64,000 nucleotides of DNA from Neorhizobium galegae (GCF_021391675.1 NZ_CP090095.1:4520001-4584000); one strand, 5' to 3'; shown: positions 1 to 10,176, counted from the stretch's first letter. Program-made: numbers and translations. Notes: generated by a model from the sequence alone, not told the origin.

Positions 1-1
1 G

Positions 2-451
2 ACCGCCGCGCAGTGGGCGACCCTCTCCGGTTATGCGCTCGCGCTTTTTGCACGCGGCCAGCAACTGGCGGCGCAACGCGGCCTGATTCTCGTCGATACC
101 AAATACGAGTTCGGCACCGATGCCGAGGGCACCATCATTCTTGCCGACGAGATCCATACGCCGGACAGCAGCCGCTACTGGATCGCCGACAGCTACGACG
201 AGGCCTTCCGCAACGGCACGCGGCCGAAGAGTTTCGACAAGGATTTCATCCGCGCCTGGGTGGTCGAGCGTTGCGACCCCTATAAGGATGAGATCCCCGC
301 GATCCCCGCCGAGCTCGTCGATGAGACCGCCAAGGTCTATCGCACGGCTTACGAGACGATCACCGGCGAGACTTTCGTGCCCGATACCAGCGGCGCGACC
401 GTGCTCGACCGTATCCGCAGCAATCTGGCGCCCTATTTCAGCACGCGTTGA
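2..451 (+). CDS. purC: Phosphoribosylaminoimidazole-succinocarboxamide synthase, C-terminal part
   Basis: SAICAR synthase joins aspartate to CAIR in cytoplasmic purine synthesis. Only the last 149 residues are in the window; the reading frame is open from base 2 and stops at TGA 449-451. Recognisable family segments are the [10 protein letters not shown] stretch, the [12 protein letters not shown] stretch with the substrate-binding aspartate/serine region, and [10 protein letters not shown]. The C-terminal tail after about residue 100 of the fragment matches the longer form of the enzyme. The 5' part, and so the start codon and promoter, lie outside the window. Identification is by motif recognition and is firm. 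Confidence 0.93.
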   Translation, partial: TAAQWATLSGYALALFARGQQLAAQRGLILVDTKYEFGTDAEGTIILADEIHTPDSSRYWIADSYDEAFRNGTRPKSFDKDFIRAWVVERCDPYKDEIPAIPAELVDETAKVYRTAYETITGETFVPDTSGATVLDRIRSNLAPYFSTR

Positions 452-495
452 ACAAATTGGCCGGAAAACCGATCCGGTATTGTAAAGAGGACAGA

Positions 496-1098
496 GTGCG
501 CAGACCGAGACGCAAGGCGGAAGAAACCCGGGGCGATATCCTCAACACGGCAGAGACGCTCTTCCGTGAACGGGGGATTGCCAAGTGTTCGATCGCCGAC
601 GTCGCCCATGCGCTGCATATGTCGCCCGCCAACATCTTCAAGCATTTCCATTCCAAGGCATCGTTGGCGGATGCCATCTGCGACCGGCATATCAGCCGCA
701 TGATCGGCCGGTTCGAGACGCTCGACGAGCCGGCACCGGCGCCGGAGCGGCTGGCGATCGTCGTCCGCAAGCTGATGGAGGCACATCTCCAGGACCTCCG
801 CGACAATCCCTTCCTGTTCGAGATGATTTTCCTGATGTCGGAGGCGGATCTCCCCAGCGGCCAGCATTACAAGCGGCTGATCGAGAACCTGTTCACCGAT
901 CTGATACGGCAGGGTGTCGAAAGCGGCGCCTACAAATGTACCGACCCGCAGGCGATCAGCCAGCATGTAGCGGCCGCCTTTGCGAGCGTGCTCCATCCGG
1001 TCCTTCTGGCCAAGGCCGGTGAGGCGGAATTGCATGACCGCTGCAATGGCCTTGCCAGACTTGTGAATGCTGCGCTGCAAAATCCGCTTGCCAAGTGA
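496..1098 (+). CDS. TetR/AcrR-family transcriptional regulator of the downstream efflux operon
   Basis: A 200-residue TetR-type repressor. The N-terminal helix-turn-helix covers about residues 10-57 (ETRGDILNTAETLFRERG, then the recognition part MSPANIFKHFHSKASL); the rest is the variable ligand-binding and dimer domain. I chose GTG 496 because AAAGAGG sits 5 bases upstream; the frame is open to TTG 448, but that start would overlap purC and has no visible ribosome binding site. The gene is followed at 1265 by a membrane fusion protein gene in the same direction, the usual layout for a local repressor of an RND pump (for example AmeR or BepR). Inducer unknown. Confidence 0.9.
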   Translation: MRRPRRKAEETRGDILNTAETLFRERGIAKCSIADVAHALHMSPANIFKHFHSKASLADAICDRHISRMIGRFETLDEPAPAPERLAIVVRKLMEAHLQDLRDNPFLFEMIFLMSEADLPSGQHYKRLIENLFTDLIRQGVESGAYKCTDPQAISQHVAAAFASVLHPVLLAKAGEAELHDRCNGLARLVNAALQNPLAK

Positions 1099-1138
1099 CG
1101 GTTTTATATTTACGTCACTTTCGCGAACCTGGAACGCT

Positions 1139-1160
1139 GGTCGAACTTCCGTTTTCGACC
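1139..1160. promoter_or_regulatory. Candidate operator for the TetR regulator
   Basis: A perfect 7-bp inverted repeat, GGTCGAA-N8-TTCGACC, lies in the 166-bp gap between the regulator and the membrane fusion protein gene. Total span (22 bp) and symmetry suit a TetR dimer. Binding is inferred from position only. Confidence 0.45.
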
Positions 1161-1264
1161 ACCACTGTTCCGACCGCCTGAGACGGGTTAATCTCCCCGT
1201 CTTCCGCCCCGGCACATCCCGCTTGCCGAGGCGATCGCCCAGATGTTTTGCCTTGGATGACGCC

Positions 1265-2461
1265 ATGACCGGACGCAAACTGATACTTTCCCTGCTTCTT
1301 TCCGCAGCACTCGCTGCCTGCAGCGATTCGGGCCAGACGCCGGCCGGCAACGGTGCGGCTGGCGGCGCGCCGCAACGCCCGCCGCAGCCGGTCAGCGTGG
1401 TGATCATGAAGAAGTCCGAGCAGCCGATCACGGCCGTCCTGCCGGGCCGGGCGGCACCCTTCCAGATTGCCGACATCCGCCCGCGCGTCACCGGGGAGAT
1501 CAAGGAGATCGCCTTCAAGCAGGGCAACGAGGTCAAGGCCGGAGACCTTCTCTACAAGATCGAGGACAGCACCTATGCGGCCGAGGTCGCCCAGGCGAAG
1601 GCGACCGTCTCGAAGGCGGAAGCCAGTATCCCGAGCGCCCAGGCGAACCTCTCCCGCTATGAGCGGCTGGTCAACAGCGGTGCGACGCAGATCGAATATG
1701 AGAGCGCGCGGGTGACGCTTCTTCAGGCCCAGGCGGATGTGGCTCAGGCCAATGCCGCGCTCAATGCCGCCCAGATCAATCTCGACCTGACCGAAATCCG
1801 TGCGCCCTTCGACGGCGTCACGTCGATCTCCAATGTCAGCATCGGCAATATCGTTACCGCCAACCAGACAACGGCGCTGACGACGCTCCGCCGCCTCGAT
1901 CCGGTCTATATCGACCTCATCGATTCCAGCACCAATCTTCTTGAGCTGCGCTCGGCCATGGCTTCCGGCCGCTTGAGCGGCGATCCGCGCAAGGCGGATA
2001 TCCGCCTTGCTCTGGAAGACGGGACGGACTATCCCATGACCGGCAAGCTCGACATGGCCGACATGGCCGTCAGCGAAACCACCGGCACCTATCAGATCCG
2101 CGCGCTGTTCGATAACCCCAACGACATGATCCTGCCGGGCACTTATGTGCGCGCCACGGTCACCCTCGGCAACGAGAGCGGCTACCTGATCCCGCAGCGC
2201 GCCGCGACGCGCAATGCCCGCGGAGAACTTTCCGCCAAGTTCGTCACGGCGGACGGCAAGGTCGAGACCCGCATCTTCCCGGCCAGCAGCGTTTCCGGCA
2301 ACAACTGGCTGGTTACGCAGGGTGTAACCGATGGCGATCGCCTGGTCGTCGACGGCTTCCAGTGGATCGCCGATGGCGCCACGGTTCAACCGGTCGAGGC
2401 GACCATCAACGACAAGGGTTTTGTCGTCGAGGCGCCGAAACCAGCCGCGGCAAAGCCGTGA
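1265..2461 (+). CDS. RND efflux periplasmic adaptor (membrane fusion protein, AcrA/MexA type)
   Basis: 398 residues. ATG 1265 gives a lipoprotein signal peptide (MTGRKLILSLLLSAALAAC) with the lipobox cysteine at residue 19, so the adaptor is probably anchored to the inner membrane facing the periplasm. The usual MFP order follows: first beta-barrel and lipoyl half (IADIRPRVTGEIKEI, QGNEVKAGDLLYKI), alpha-helical hairpin (about residues 105-175), second lipoyl half (LTEIRAPFDGVTS), then beta-barrel and membrane-proximal domains. It bridges the inner-membrane pump at 2512 and the outer-membrane channel at 5743. An upstream extension to 1067 is open but would overlap the regulator gene and lose the signal peptide. 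Confidence 0.93.
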   Translation: MTGRKLILSLLLSAALAACSDSGQTPAGNGAAGGAPQRPPQPVSVVIMKKSEQPITAVLPGRAAPFQIADIRPRVTGEIKEIAFKQGNEVKAGDLLYKIEDSTYAAEVAQAKATVSKAEASIPSAQANLSRYERLVNSGATQIEYESARVTLLQAQADVAQANAALNAAQINLDLTEIRAPFDGVTSISNVSIGNIVTANQTTALTTLRRLDPVYIDLIDSSTNLLELRSAMASGRLSGDPRKADIRLALEDGTDYPMTGKLDMADMAVSETTGTYQIRALFDNPNDMILPGTYVRATVTLGNESGYLIPQRAATRNARGELSAKFVTADGKVETRIFPASSVSGNNWLVTQGVTDGDRLVVDGFQWIADGATVQPVEATINDKGFVVEAPKPAAAKP

Positions 2462-2511
2462 AGGCCCTGAGCGGAACCGATCATGACGAAACGCGGCAAG
2501 GAATAATCTGA

Positions 2512-5500
2512 ATGGCCAAGTTCTTTATCCGGCGACCGGTATTCGCCTGGGTCATCGCGATCGTCATTATGCTCGGCGGCGCGCTCGCCATCGCGACGCT
2601 CTCGATCTCGCAATATCCCGACATCGCGCCGACCACGGTCAGGATCACGGCAAGCTACAACGGCGCAAGCGCGGAAACCGTCGAGAAATCGGTTACGACG
2701 ATCGTCGAGGACGGCATGACCGGCCTCGACGACCTCACCTATATGACCTCGTCCTCCTCGACCGGCCGCGCCACCGTCACGCTGACCTTCGGCAGCAGCG
2801 TCCTTCCGGACATCGCCCAGGTGCAGGTGCAGAACAAGCTGCAGCTGGTGCAATCGCAGCTTCCCGATGTCGTGCAGCAGGCGGGTCTCGAGGTCGCCCG
2901 TTCGACCTCGAGCATCCTGATGGTCGGCGCCCTGGTTTCGACCGACAAGAAGCGAAGCTCCGTCGATCTCGGCGACCTGTTTTCCACGCAGATCGAGGAT
3001 CAGGTCAAGCGCCTGGAAGGCGTCGGCAGCATCGATATCTTCGGGTCCGGTTACGCAATGCGGGTCTGGCTCGATCCCTACAAGCTGCAGAAATACCAGC
3101 TGACGCCCGCGGATGTGACGTCCGCGATCCAATCCCAGAACACCCAGGTTTCGGTCGGCGCGCTCGGCGGTCTTCCGGCCAAGGCGGAGCAGCAGCTCAC
3201 GGTCACCATGACCGCGCAAAGCCAGCTGACGACGGTCGACGATTTCGAGCGGATCATCCTCAAGGTCGAACAGGACGGCGCGACGGTGCGGCTCAGCGAT
3301 GTCGCCCGCGTCGAGATCGGCGAAGAGAGTTATGGCGGCGGCTCCCGCCAGAACGGCCTGCCGTCCACGGGTTTCGCCGTGAACCTCGCGACCGGCGCCA
3401 ACGCTCTCGATACCGCCGCACGCGTCAGGGAGGCGCTGACCGACATTGGACCCCATCTTCCAGACGGCGTGGAGATCACCTATCCCTACGACACGACGCC
3501 CTTCGTGCAGCTTTCGATCGAAAAGGTCGTCCACACGCTCATCGAAGCAATCATCCTGGTTTTCGTCGTCCTGCTCGTCTTCCTGCAAAATCTGCGTGCA
3601 ACGCTGATCCCGATGATTGCGGTGCCCGTCGTCCTGCTCGGCACGTTCGGGGTCCTGGCGATAACCGGATATTCCATCAACACCCTGACGATGTTCGCCA
3701 TGGTTCTGGCGATCGGCCTTCTCGTCGACGATGCCATCGTCGTCGTCGAGAACGTCGAGCGCATCATGGACGAAGAGGGCTTGAGTCCGCTCGAAGCGAC
3801 CGAAAAGTCCATGGGCGAGATCACCGGCGCCATCATCGGCATCGCGCTCGTCCTGACGGCGGTGTTTATCCCGATGGCCTTTTTCGGCGGCTCGACCGGC
3901 ATCATCTACCGCCAGTTCTCGATCACCATCGTGTCCGCCATGCTGCTTTCCGCTCTGGTCGCCATCGTGCTGACGCCGGCGCTTTGCGCCACCATGCTGA
4001 AGCCGATCGACCATCACAAGAAACGTCGCGGTATCGGCGCCCTGTTCAACCGTGGCTTCGAGCGTTCCACGAGCGGGTACGTCAGCACCATCGGTTATCT
4101 CCTGAAGCGCCCGTTCCGTGTGATGCTGGTGTTCCTGCTGGTGATCGGCGGCTGCGCCTGGCTTTTCACCAAGCTGCCGAATTCCTTCCTTCCGCAGGAA
4201 GACCAGGGCGTTCTGCTGACCATTATCCAGACGCCCGTCGGCGCCACCACGCCCCGCACCGACGAAGCGGTCAAGAAGGTCGAGGCCTATTTCCTCGAAA
4301 AGGAAAAGGACAATGTGGATGCTGTATTCGGCGTCCTCGGCTTCAGCTTCAGCGGAAGCGGCCAGAACAACGCGATCGTCTTCACCAAGCTCAAGGATTT
4401 CGCCGAGCGAACCAGGCCGGAGCAGTCCGCCGCAGCTATCGTCCAGCGGGCGAGCGGCTATTTTTTCACCATCCGCGACGCGCAGGTCTTCGCGCTGCTG
4501 CCGCCGGCCATCCAGGGACTGGGCACGTCGAGCGGCTTCTCCATGTACCTGGTCGACAGCGGCAACAACGGCAATGCGGCGCTGACCACGGCATCGCAGC
4601 AGCTCATCCAGGCCGGCACCGGCAATCCCAACATCAGTTCGCTGCGCAGCAGCACCCAGCGGTCCGAAACCCAGCTCAAGATCCTGCTCGACCAGGAAAA
4701 GCTGGGCGCGATGGGCGTCGACCTCGCTTCGGTCAACTCGATGCTGGCGACCATCTTCGCCGGGCGCGACGTCAACGACTTCACCCTCAACAACGAGCTG
4801 AAGCCGGTCTATGTCCAGGGCGATGCGCCCTACCGTATGCAGCCGGACGACCTGAAACACTGGTTCGCCCGCAACAATAGCGGCGAGATGGTACCCTTCT
4901 CCTCCTTCAGCACCGTCCAGTGGATCAACGGCACGCCGCAACTTGCGCGCTTCAACGGCACCAGCGCCATTCCTTTCGACGGCGCGGCGGGTCCTGGCGT
5001 CAGCACCGGCCAGGCCATGGACGAGATGCAGAGGCTGACATCCGCACTGCCTGGCGGTTATTCGGTGGCCTGGCAGGGCATTTCCTATCAGGAACGGCTG
5101 TCCGGCTCCCAGGCGCCGATGCTTTATGCGCTATCGGTCCTGATCGTCTTCCTCTGCCTTGCGGCACTTTATGAAAGCTGGTCGATCCCGTTCTCGGTCA
5201 TATTGGCCGTGCCGATCGGCGTGCTCGGTGCGCTTTCCGCCGCGTATTTCTTCGGCCAGTCGAACGACGTCTACTTCAAGGTCGGGCTTCTGACGACGAT
5301 CGGCCTGGCGGCGAAGAACGCCATTCTGATCGTCGAATTCGCCAAGGATCGTCAGGTAGGCGGGAAGAGCCTGATCGAGGCGACCCTTGAGGCAGCACGC
5401 CTGCGCCTGAGGCCGATCGTCATGACATCCCTCGCTTTCATCCTCGGCGTCGTGCCGCTGGCGATCGCAACCGGCGCCGGATCTGCCGCGCAGAACGCCA

Positions 5501-5610
5501 TCGGCATCGGCGTGCTGGGTGGTATGCTTTCTGCAACACTTCTCGGAATTTTCTTCGTTCCGTCCTTCTTTGTTGTCGTTAGACGGTTATCAAAGCGTGA
5601 AAAAGAGTAG
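2512..5610 (+). CDS. RND multidrug efflux pump, inner-membrane subunit (HAE1/AcrB family)
   Basis: 1,032 residues, the full length for AcrB-type proton antiporters. The first transmembrane helix starts at residue 10 (FAWVIAIVIMLGGALAI); the proton-relay pair is in GLLVDDAIVVVENVERIM (TM4, about residue 405), and the C-terminal half repeats the fold, with the conserved AAKNAILIVEFAKD segment before the last helices. Two large periplasmic loops carry the porter and docking domains. It lies 50 bp after the adaptor gene and belongs to the same operon. Close relatives are AmeB of Agrobacterium and Bep/Mex pumps; substrates cannot be read from sequence. Confidence 0.95.
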   Translation: MAKFFIRRPVFAWVIAIVIMLGGALAIATLSISQYPDIAPTTVRITASYNGASAETVEKSVTTIVEDGMTGLDDLTYMTSSSSTGRATVTLTFGSSVLPDIAQVQVQNKLQLVQSQLPDVVQQAGLEVARSTSSILMVGALVSTDKKRSSVDLGDLFSTQIEDQVKRLEGVGSIDIFGSGYAMRVWLDPYKLQKYQLTPADVTSAIQSQNTQVSVGALGGLPAKAEQQLTVTMTAQSQLTTVDDFERIILKVEQDGATVRLSDVARVEIGEESYGGGSRQNGLPSTGFAVNLATGANALDTAARVREALTDIGPHLPDGVEITYPYDTTPFVQLSIEKVVHTLIEAIILVFVVLLVFLQNLRATLIPMIAVPVVLLGTFGVLAITGYSINTLTMFAMVLAIGLLVDDAIVVVENVERIMDEEGLSPLEATEKSMGEITGAIIGIALVLTAVFIPMAFFGGSTGIIYRQFSITIVSAMLLSALVAIVLTPALCATMLKPIDHHKKRRGIGALFNRGFERSTSGYVSTIGYLLKRPFRVMLVFLLVIGGCAWLFTKLPNSFLPQEDQGVLLTIIQTPVGATTPRTDEAVKKVEAYFLEKEKDNVDAVFGVLGFSFSGSGQNNAIVFTKLKDFAERTRPEQSAAAIVQRASGYFFTIRDAQVFALLPPAIQGLGTSSGFSMYLVDSGNNGNAALTTASQQLIQAGTGNPNISSLRSSTQRSETQLKILLDQEKLGAMGVDLASVNSMLATIFAGRDVNDFTLNNELKPVYVQGDAPYRMQPDDLKHWFARNNSGEMVPFSSFSTVQWINGTPQLARFNGTSAIPFDGAAGPGVSTGQAMDEMQRLTSALPGGYSVAWQGISYQERLSGSQAPMLYALSVLIVFLCLAALYESWSIPFSVILAVPIGVLGALSAAYFFGQSNDVYFKVGLLTTIGLAAKNAILIVEFAKDRQVGGKSLIEATLEAARLRLRPIVMTSLAFILGVVPLAIATGAGSAAQNAIGIGVLGGMLSATLLGIFFVPSFFVVVRRLSKREKE

Positions 5611-5742
5611 GATGACGATTACGTTCGTTAACGTATTCGACCTTTAATGCCGTCAGAAGCTGTACGAATCGCTGCTGACGGGACAATCGGAAGAGGCATG
5701 AGTGCTGACCTTCCACGCGTTGTAGGGCACTGGGACAGAAAA

Positions 5743-7170
5743 ATGTTATCCATTCGTGTTGTTGCTCCTCTCACTATGCTGCTGCTTTCGGGCTGCGTCG
5801 TCGGTCCAGATCACAAGGCGCCGGAAATTGCTCTTCCGGGCAAATTTGCCGAAGCCGGCAAGACCAGCAACGGCGATGTTTCGCAGGTTGCCTGGTGGAC
5901 CGCATTTAATGACAGCCGTCTGAACGGCTATGTAAATCAGGGGATCGGCCAGAACCTCGATATCCTCCAGGCCATGGAGCGGATCACGTCTGCCCAGGCC
6001 AACGTCACCGTCGCCGGCGCGGGCGCTCTCCCGTCGCTGGATCTCTCGGCCGCCAGCACGACCGCCGGCACTCGTACCGACCCCGGTTCGTTCTCGCGGA
6101 CGACCGTGACGGCGGGCACTGCCGATGCGTCCTGGTTCCTCGATCTTTTCGGCCTCTACAGGCGTTCCAAGGAAAGTGCGCTCGCAAGCCTCGATGCTGC
6201 CTATGCCAGCGAGGACGTCGCACGTCTCTCGTTCCTGTCTCAGATCGCCGCGGCCTATATCGACGTACGCTACTATCAGGAGCGCATCGCGATTGCCCGA
6301 CGCAACCTCGATTCGCGGCGCGAAACGCTGAGCCTCACCAAGCTCCAGCTTGATGCCGGCGCGGCGTCTCGCCTCGATGTCGTCCAGTCGGAAGGCTTGG
6401 TCAATTCGACGATCGCAGAAATTCCGGGCCTGGAGACGAGTTTCCGCGGCGCGGCGCACCGTGTCGCCACGCTTCTCGCCATGCCTGCATCGACGCTCGT
6501 TCCTGAACTGCAGAAGGGCGCCCGCCAGCCGGTCGCCCGCTTCAGCACCAAGGCCGGCATCCCGGCGGACCTGATCCGCAACCGTCCGGACATCCGTGCG
6601 GCGGAACGCAACCTCGCATCGGCTGTCGCCGAAATCGGCGTTGCCGAGGCCCAGCTCTATCCGGCCATTACGCTCGGAGGCTCCATTTCTCCGAGATACA
6701 ACGCCATTGCCGGCAGCCTGGATACCCGGGCCCTGACCTGGTCCTTCGGTCCGCAGCTGAGCCTGCCGATCTTCGACGGCGGCCGTCTGCGCGGCAACGT
6801 CAAGATCGCCGAATCCAGCGCTCGCGGACAGTATCTCGCCTGGAAGCAGGCGGTTCTGAACGCGGTCGAGGAAGTGGAAAATGCACTGGCCGCTGTCGCT
6901 CGCGACAGCCGCACGGTTTCCGCACTTCAGGCAACTGTGAAGTCCTACGAAGAAGCCCTCCAGCTCGGTACCGCCAGCTATCGTGACGGCGCCTCCTCGC
7001 TGCTCGACGTTCTCGATGCCCAGCGTGAGGTCTCGACCGCCCAGTCGAACCTCGCTGCCGCCGTGCGTCAGATGGCGCAGGACTACGTCTCGCTCAATGT
7101 GGCGATCGGCGGCGGTTACGCCTTCGGCAAGACCGATACCAAGGTCGCGTCTGTGGTCGTCAAGAAGTAG
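5743..7170 (+). CDS. Outer-membrane efflux channel, NodT/TolC-like lipoprotein
   Basis: 475 residues from ATG 5743. The start gives a lipoprotein signal ending LLLSGC, followed by the VGPDHKAPEIALPGKF stretch typical of NodT/OprM family proteins. Two outer membrane efflux repeats follow (about residues 70-265 and 290-460), rich in long amphipathic helices such as YRDGASSLLDVLDAQREV. The longer reading frame from 5647 lacks a signal peptide at its own N-terminus and was rejected. This gene completes a three-part pump with the two genes before it. A strong hairpin terminator follows the stop. Confidence 0.93.
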   Translation: MLSIRVVAPLTMLLLSGCVVGPDHKAPEIALPGKFAEAGKTSNGDVSQVAWWTAFNDSRLNGYVNQGIGQNLDILQAMERITSAQANVTVAGAGALPSLDLSAASTTAGTRTDPGSFSRTTVTAGTADASWFLDLFGLYRRSKESALASLDAAYASEDVARLSFLSQIAAAYIDVRYYQERIAIARRNLDSRRETLSLTKLQLDAGAASRLDVVQSEGLVNSTIAEIPGLETSFRGAAHRVATLLAMPASTLVPELQKGARQPVARFSTKAGIPADLIRNRPDIRAAERNLASAVAEIGVAEAQLYPAITLGGSISPRYNAIAGSLDTRALTWSFGPQLSLPIFDGGRLRGNVKIAESSARGQYLAWKQAVLNAVEEVENALAAVARDSRTVSALQATVKSYEEALQLGTASYRDGASSLLDVLDAQREVSTAQSNLAAAVRQMAQDYVSLNVAIGGGYAFGKTDTKVASVVVKK

Positions 7171-7195
7171 CCTCGGCCTCAGCATAACCGACAAT

Positions 7196-7232
7196 AAAAA
7201 ACCTCCGGAGCCAGCGCTTCGGAGGTTTTTTT
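7196..7232. terminator. Bidirectional intrinsic terminator between the efflux operon and efp
   Basis: An 11-bp stem, ACCTCCGGAGC-CAGC-GCTTCGGAGGT (one G-U pair), is flanked by an A run on the left and a T run on the right. It can end transcription of the efflux operon on the plus strand and of efp on the minus strand. Confidence 0.9.
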
Positions 7233-7270
7233 ATCACGCCCGGAAAGGCCGGGGACGATCGATTCGACGA

Positions 7271-7840
7271 TCAGTTCTTGGCGCGCTCGACGTAGGAATT
7301 GTCTTCGGTGGCGATCACGACGCGGGTGCCGGCATCGACATGCGGCGGAACCGCGGTACGGATGCCGTTCGACAGCATGGCCGGCTTGTAGGACGAGGAA
7401 GCAGTCTGGCCCTTGACGACCGGTTCGGTCTCGACGATCTCGAGCGTGACGTGGCGCGGCAGCTGAAGAGCCAGCGCGATGCCTTCGTGCATGGACAGAA
7501 CGCAGGTCATGCCTTCCTGAAGATAGGCCTTCTGGTCGCCCATCGTGTCCACGTCCACCACGACCTGGTCGTAGTTTTCCGGGTTCATGAAGTGGAAGCC
7601 TTCGCCGTCTTCATAGAGGAACTGGTGGTTGACGTCCTCGACGAAGGCGCGCTCGACCTGCTCGGTCGTCCGCCAGCGCTCGGACACCTTCACGCCGTCG
7701 ACGATGCGGCGCATATTGACCTGCGTGACAGGCGTGCCCTTGCCGGGGTGGAAGTTCTCGGCGGTGAGAACGACATAAAGCTTGCCGTCCACATCGATGA
7801 CGTTGCCCTTGCGGACGGAAGAGGCGATGACCTTGACCAT
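7271..7840 (-). CDS. efp: Translation elongation factor P (EF-P)
   Basis: 189 residues, the standard length. EF-P enters the ribosomal E site and rescues ribosomes stalled on polyproline motifs. The N-terminal KOW-like domain contains FHPGKGTPV, and counting from ATG 7840 puts the lysine at residue 34, the residue that carries (R)-beta-lysine in Escherichia coli EF-P. The C-terminal OB domains end with the family signature region ([17 protein letters not shown]). The genes that make and attach beta-lysine, epmB and epmA, lie divergently next door. In Agrobacterium this gene is chvH, needed for normal virulence gene expression. A much longer in-frame reading upstream has no EF-P homology and was rejected. 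Confidence 0.96.
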   Translation of the reverse strand: MVKVIASSVRKGNVIDVDGKLYVVLTAENFHPGKGTPVTQVNMRRIVDGVKVSERWRTTEQVERAFVEDVNHQFLYEDGEGFHFMNPENYDQVVVDVDTMGDQKAYLQEGMTCVLSMHEGIALALQLPRHVTLEIVETEPVVKGQTASSSYKPAMLSNGIRTAVPPHVDAGTRVVIATEDNSYVERAKN

Positions 7841-8005
7841 GGGATTCCTTGTGGTGCGAACCGGCTTGTAACTGCCGAAAATGCGTCGTAGAGGACCGGG
7901 CGATAACCGGCCCGAAGGACGGATCGTCTGTTTTCCGGCCGGAACTACTCTAAAACCGCGCAAAGTGGAAGCCTTGCCGGGGAGAACCGGCGAAGAAAGC
8001 CGCAA

Positions 8006-9076
8006 ATGAGCTCGTCGCGACCTGCCATATCCCGCTCGCCCTGGTGGACGCCGGCAAACCATGCCGACCGCCGGCCCTTCCTGATGGGCCGCAACGCGGT
8101 CCAGACGGCGTTGCGCGACTTCTTCTCCGAGCGCGATTTCATCGAGGTCGATACGGCGACGCTCCAGGTTTCCCCGGGCAACGAGACACATCTGCATGCC
8201 TTCGCAACCGAAGCGGTCGCCATCGATGGCGGCAGGGCGCCGCTCTATCTGCACACGTCGCCGGAATTCGCCGCCAAGAAGCTGATGGCCGCCGGCGAGA
8301 AGCGTATCTTCACCTTCGCGCATGTCTATCGCAACCGGGAACGCGGGCCGCTGCACCATCCGGAATTCACCATGCTGGAATGGTACCGCGTCGGCGAAAG
8401 CTACGAACAGCTGATGGCCGATTGCGCCGAGATGCTGGCACTGGTCGCCGATACCACCAGGACCGGGCGCTTTGCCTTCCGCGGGATGGAAGTCGACCCT
8501 TTCGCCGAGCCGGAACGCCTGACGCTCGCTGAAGCCTTCGACCGGTTCGCTGGCATCGACCTGCTCGCCTCCGTCGCGACGAACGGCGATACCGACAGGG
8601 ACCTTTTGGCGGCCGGCCTGAAAAAGGCCGATATTCGCTTTGCCGAAGACGACACCTGGGCAGACCTTTTCAGCAAGGTTCTGGTCGAGAAGGTCGAGCC
8701 GCATCTCGGCCAGGACCGCGCGACGATCCTCCATGAATACCCGGTTTGCGAAGCAGCGCTTGCCCGCCCTTCCGCCCGTGATCCGCGGGTCGCCGAACGT
8801 TTCGAGCTTTATGCCTGCGGCGTCGAGCTTGCCAATGCCTTTGGGGAACTGACCGACGCCGGCGAACAACGCCGCCGTTTCGAGCACGAGATGGCCGAGA
8901 AATCCCGCATCTACGGCGAACGTTATCCGCTCGACGAAGACTTTCTCGACGCGCTTTCGATCATGCCCGACGCAAGCGGCGCCGCACTCGGCTTCGACCG
9001 GCTCGCCATGCTGGCAACGGGTGCGACCCATATCGAACAGGTCATGTGGGCGCCGGTCGCGGAGGTGCTTGGATGA
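8006..9076 (+). CDS. epmA: EF-P--(R)-beta-lysine ligase (EpmA/GenX/PoxA)
   Basis: 356 residues. A class II lysyl-tRNA synthetase paralogue without the anticodon-binding domain; it activates (R)-beta-lysine and transfers it to lysine 34 of EF-P. Class II motif 2 is seen in [20 protein letters not shown] and motif 3 in [15 protein letters not shown] near the C-terminus. The N-terminal [11 protein letters not shown] segment and [15 protein letters not shown] are also typical. The stop overlaps the epmB start by ATGA, so the two are cotranslated. It faces away from efp across 165 bp. Confidence 0.94.
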   Translation: MSSSRPAISRSPWWTPANHADRRPFLMGRNAVQTALRDFFSERDFIEVDTATLQVSPGNETHLHAFATEAVAIDGGRAPLYLHTSPEFAAKKLMAAGEKRIFTFAHVYRNRERGPLHHPEFTMLEWYRVGESYEQLMADCAEMLALVADTTRTGRFAFRGMEVDPFAEPERLTLAEAFDRFAGIDLLASVATNGDTDRDLLAAGLKKADIRFAEDDTWADLFSKVLVEKVEPHLGQDRATILHEYPVCEAALARPSARDPRVAERFELYACGVELANAFGELTDAGEQRRRFEHEMAEKSRIYGERYPLDEDFLDALSIMPDASGAALGFDRLAMLATGATHIEQVMWAPVAEVLG

Positions 9077-10119
9077 CCGCAACGCGTTCACTGAAGGCCG
9101 CCGATGATCTGGTATCCGCCGGACTGATCGAACCCGAAAAACTTGCCTCCATTCGTGCGGTGGCGGATCATTATGCCATCGCCCTGACACCGACCGTGGT
9201 TTCGCTCATCGACCGCACAGACCGGCAGGATCCGATCGCCCGGCAATTCGTCCCCGATCCGGCCGAACTGCTGACGACGCCGGAAGAGCGTGCCGACCCG
9301 ATCGGCGATCAGGCGCACAGCCCGGTCAAGGGCATCGTTCACCGCTATCCGGACCGGGTGCTGCTGAAGGCCGTGCATATCTGCCCGGTCTACTGCCGCT
9401 TCTGCTTCCGCCGCGAGATGGTCGGGCCACAAGGCGACGGAACGCTGGCGCCTGAAGAGCTGTCGGCGGCACTCGCCTATATCCGCGAGCATTCGGAGAT
9501 TTGGGAAGTGATCCTCACCGGCGGCGATCCGCTGGTGCTTTCGCCGAGAAGGCTTGCTGCCATCATGCGCGGCCTTGCAGAGATTCCCCATGTAAAGATC
9601 GTCCGCTTCCACACGCGGGTGCCCGTCGTCGAACCGGAGCGCATCGACGCGGCAATGATTGCGGCACTGAAGGAAAGCGGCAAGGTGGTCTACATCGCGC
9701 TGCACGCCAACCATCCGCGCGAAATGACCGACGCCGCCCGTGCCGCCTGCTCCCGCCTGGTCGATACCGGTTTTCCGATGGTGAGCCAGACGGTGCTCTT
9801 GCGCGGCGTCAATGACGATCCGGCGGTGCTTGGCGACCTGATGAAGGCTTTCGTCGAGACCCGGATCAAGCCCTATTACCTGCACCATCCCGACCTCGCC
9901 CCGGGTACGAGCCACTTCCGGCTGGATATCGCCGAGGGCCAGAAGATCGTCTCGGCGCTGCGCGGCACCATCTCCGGCCTCTGCCAGCCCACCTATGTCC
10001 TGGATATCCCCGGCGGCCACGGCAAGGCGGTGATCGGCGAAAGCGCCGTGCGCGGCGAAGGCGGATGTTATTCCGTCAGCGATTTCCGCGGCGGGGAGCA
10101 TGCGTATCCTCCGAAATGA
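9073..10119 (+). CDS. epmB: EF-P lysine 2,3-aminomutase (EpmB), radical SAM
   Basis: 348 residues. EpmB converts lysine to beta-lysine for EF-P modification. The radical SAM cluster motif is CPVYCRFC, with cysteines at residues 104, 108 and 111. [15 protein letters not shown] is the SAM-binding region, and GGHGK near the C-terminus fits the PLP-binding lysine of the KamA family. The length is short compared with clostridial KamA and matches the YjeK/EpmB class. Start ATG 9073 overlaps the epmA stop. No hydroxylase gene epmC is visible nearby. Confidence 0.94.
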   Translation: MTATRSLKAADDLVSAGLIEPEKLASIRAVADHYAIALTPTVVSLIDRTDRQDPIARQFVPDPAELLTTPEERADPIGDQAHSPVKGIVHRYPDRVLLKAVHICPVYCRFCFRREMVGPQGDGTLAPEELSAALAYIREHSEIWEVILTGGDPLVLSPRRLAAIMRGLAEIPHVKIVRFHTRVPVVEPERIDAAMIAALKESGKVVYIALHANHPREMTDAARAACSRLVDTGFPMVSQTVLLRGVNDDPAVLGDLMKAFVETRIKPYYLHHPDLAPGTSHFRLDIAEGQKIVSALRGTISGLCQPTYVLDIPGGHGKAVIGESAVRGEGGCYSVSDFRGGEHAYPPK

Positions 10120-10176
10120 CACGGGTTCTTGTTCACGCGGCGAAGTGCGCCCGTGGCTTGGCCTGTTTGGAGAGCC

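Noticed and set aside
2386..4941. An 851-codon open frame on the minus strand opposite the RND pump gene
   Set aside because: It is a shadow caused by high GC at third codon positions; the product is arginine/aspartate/histidine-rich with no known fold, while the plus strand encodes a full AcrB-type pump.
7841..9190. A long N-terminal extension of efp in the same frame
   Set aside because: It runs antisense through epmA; EF-P with Lys at position 34 is obtained exactly from ATG 7840.
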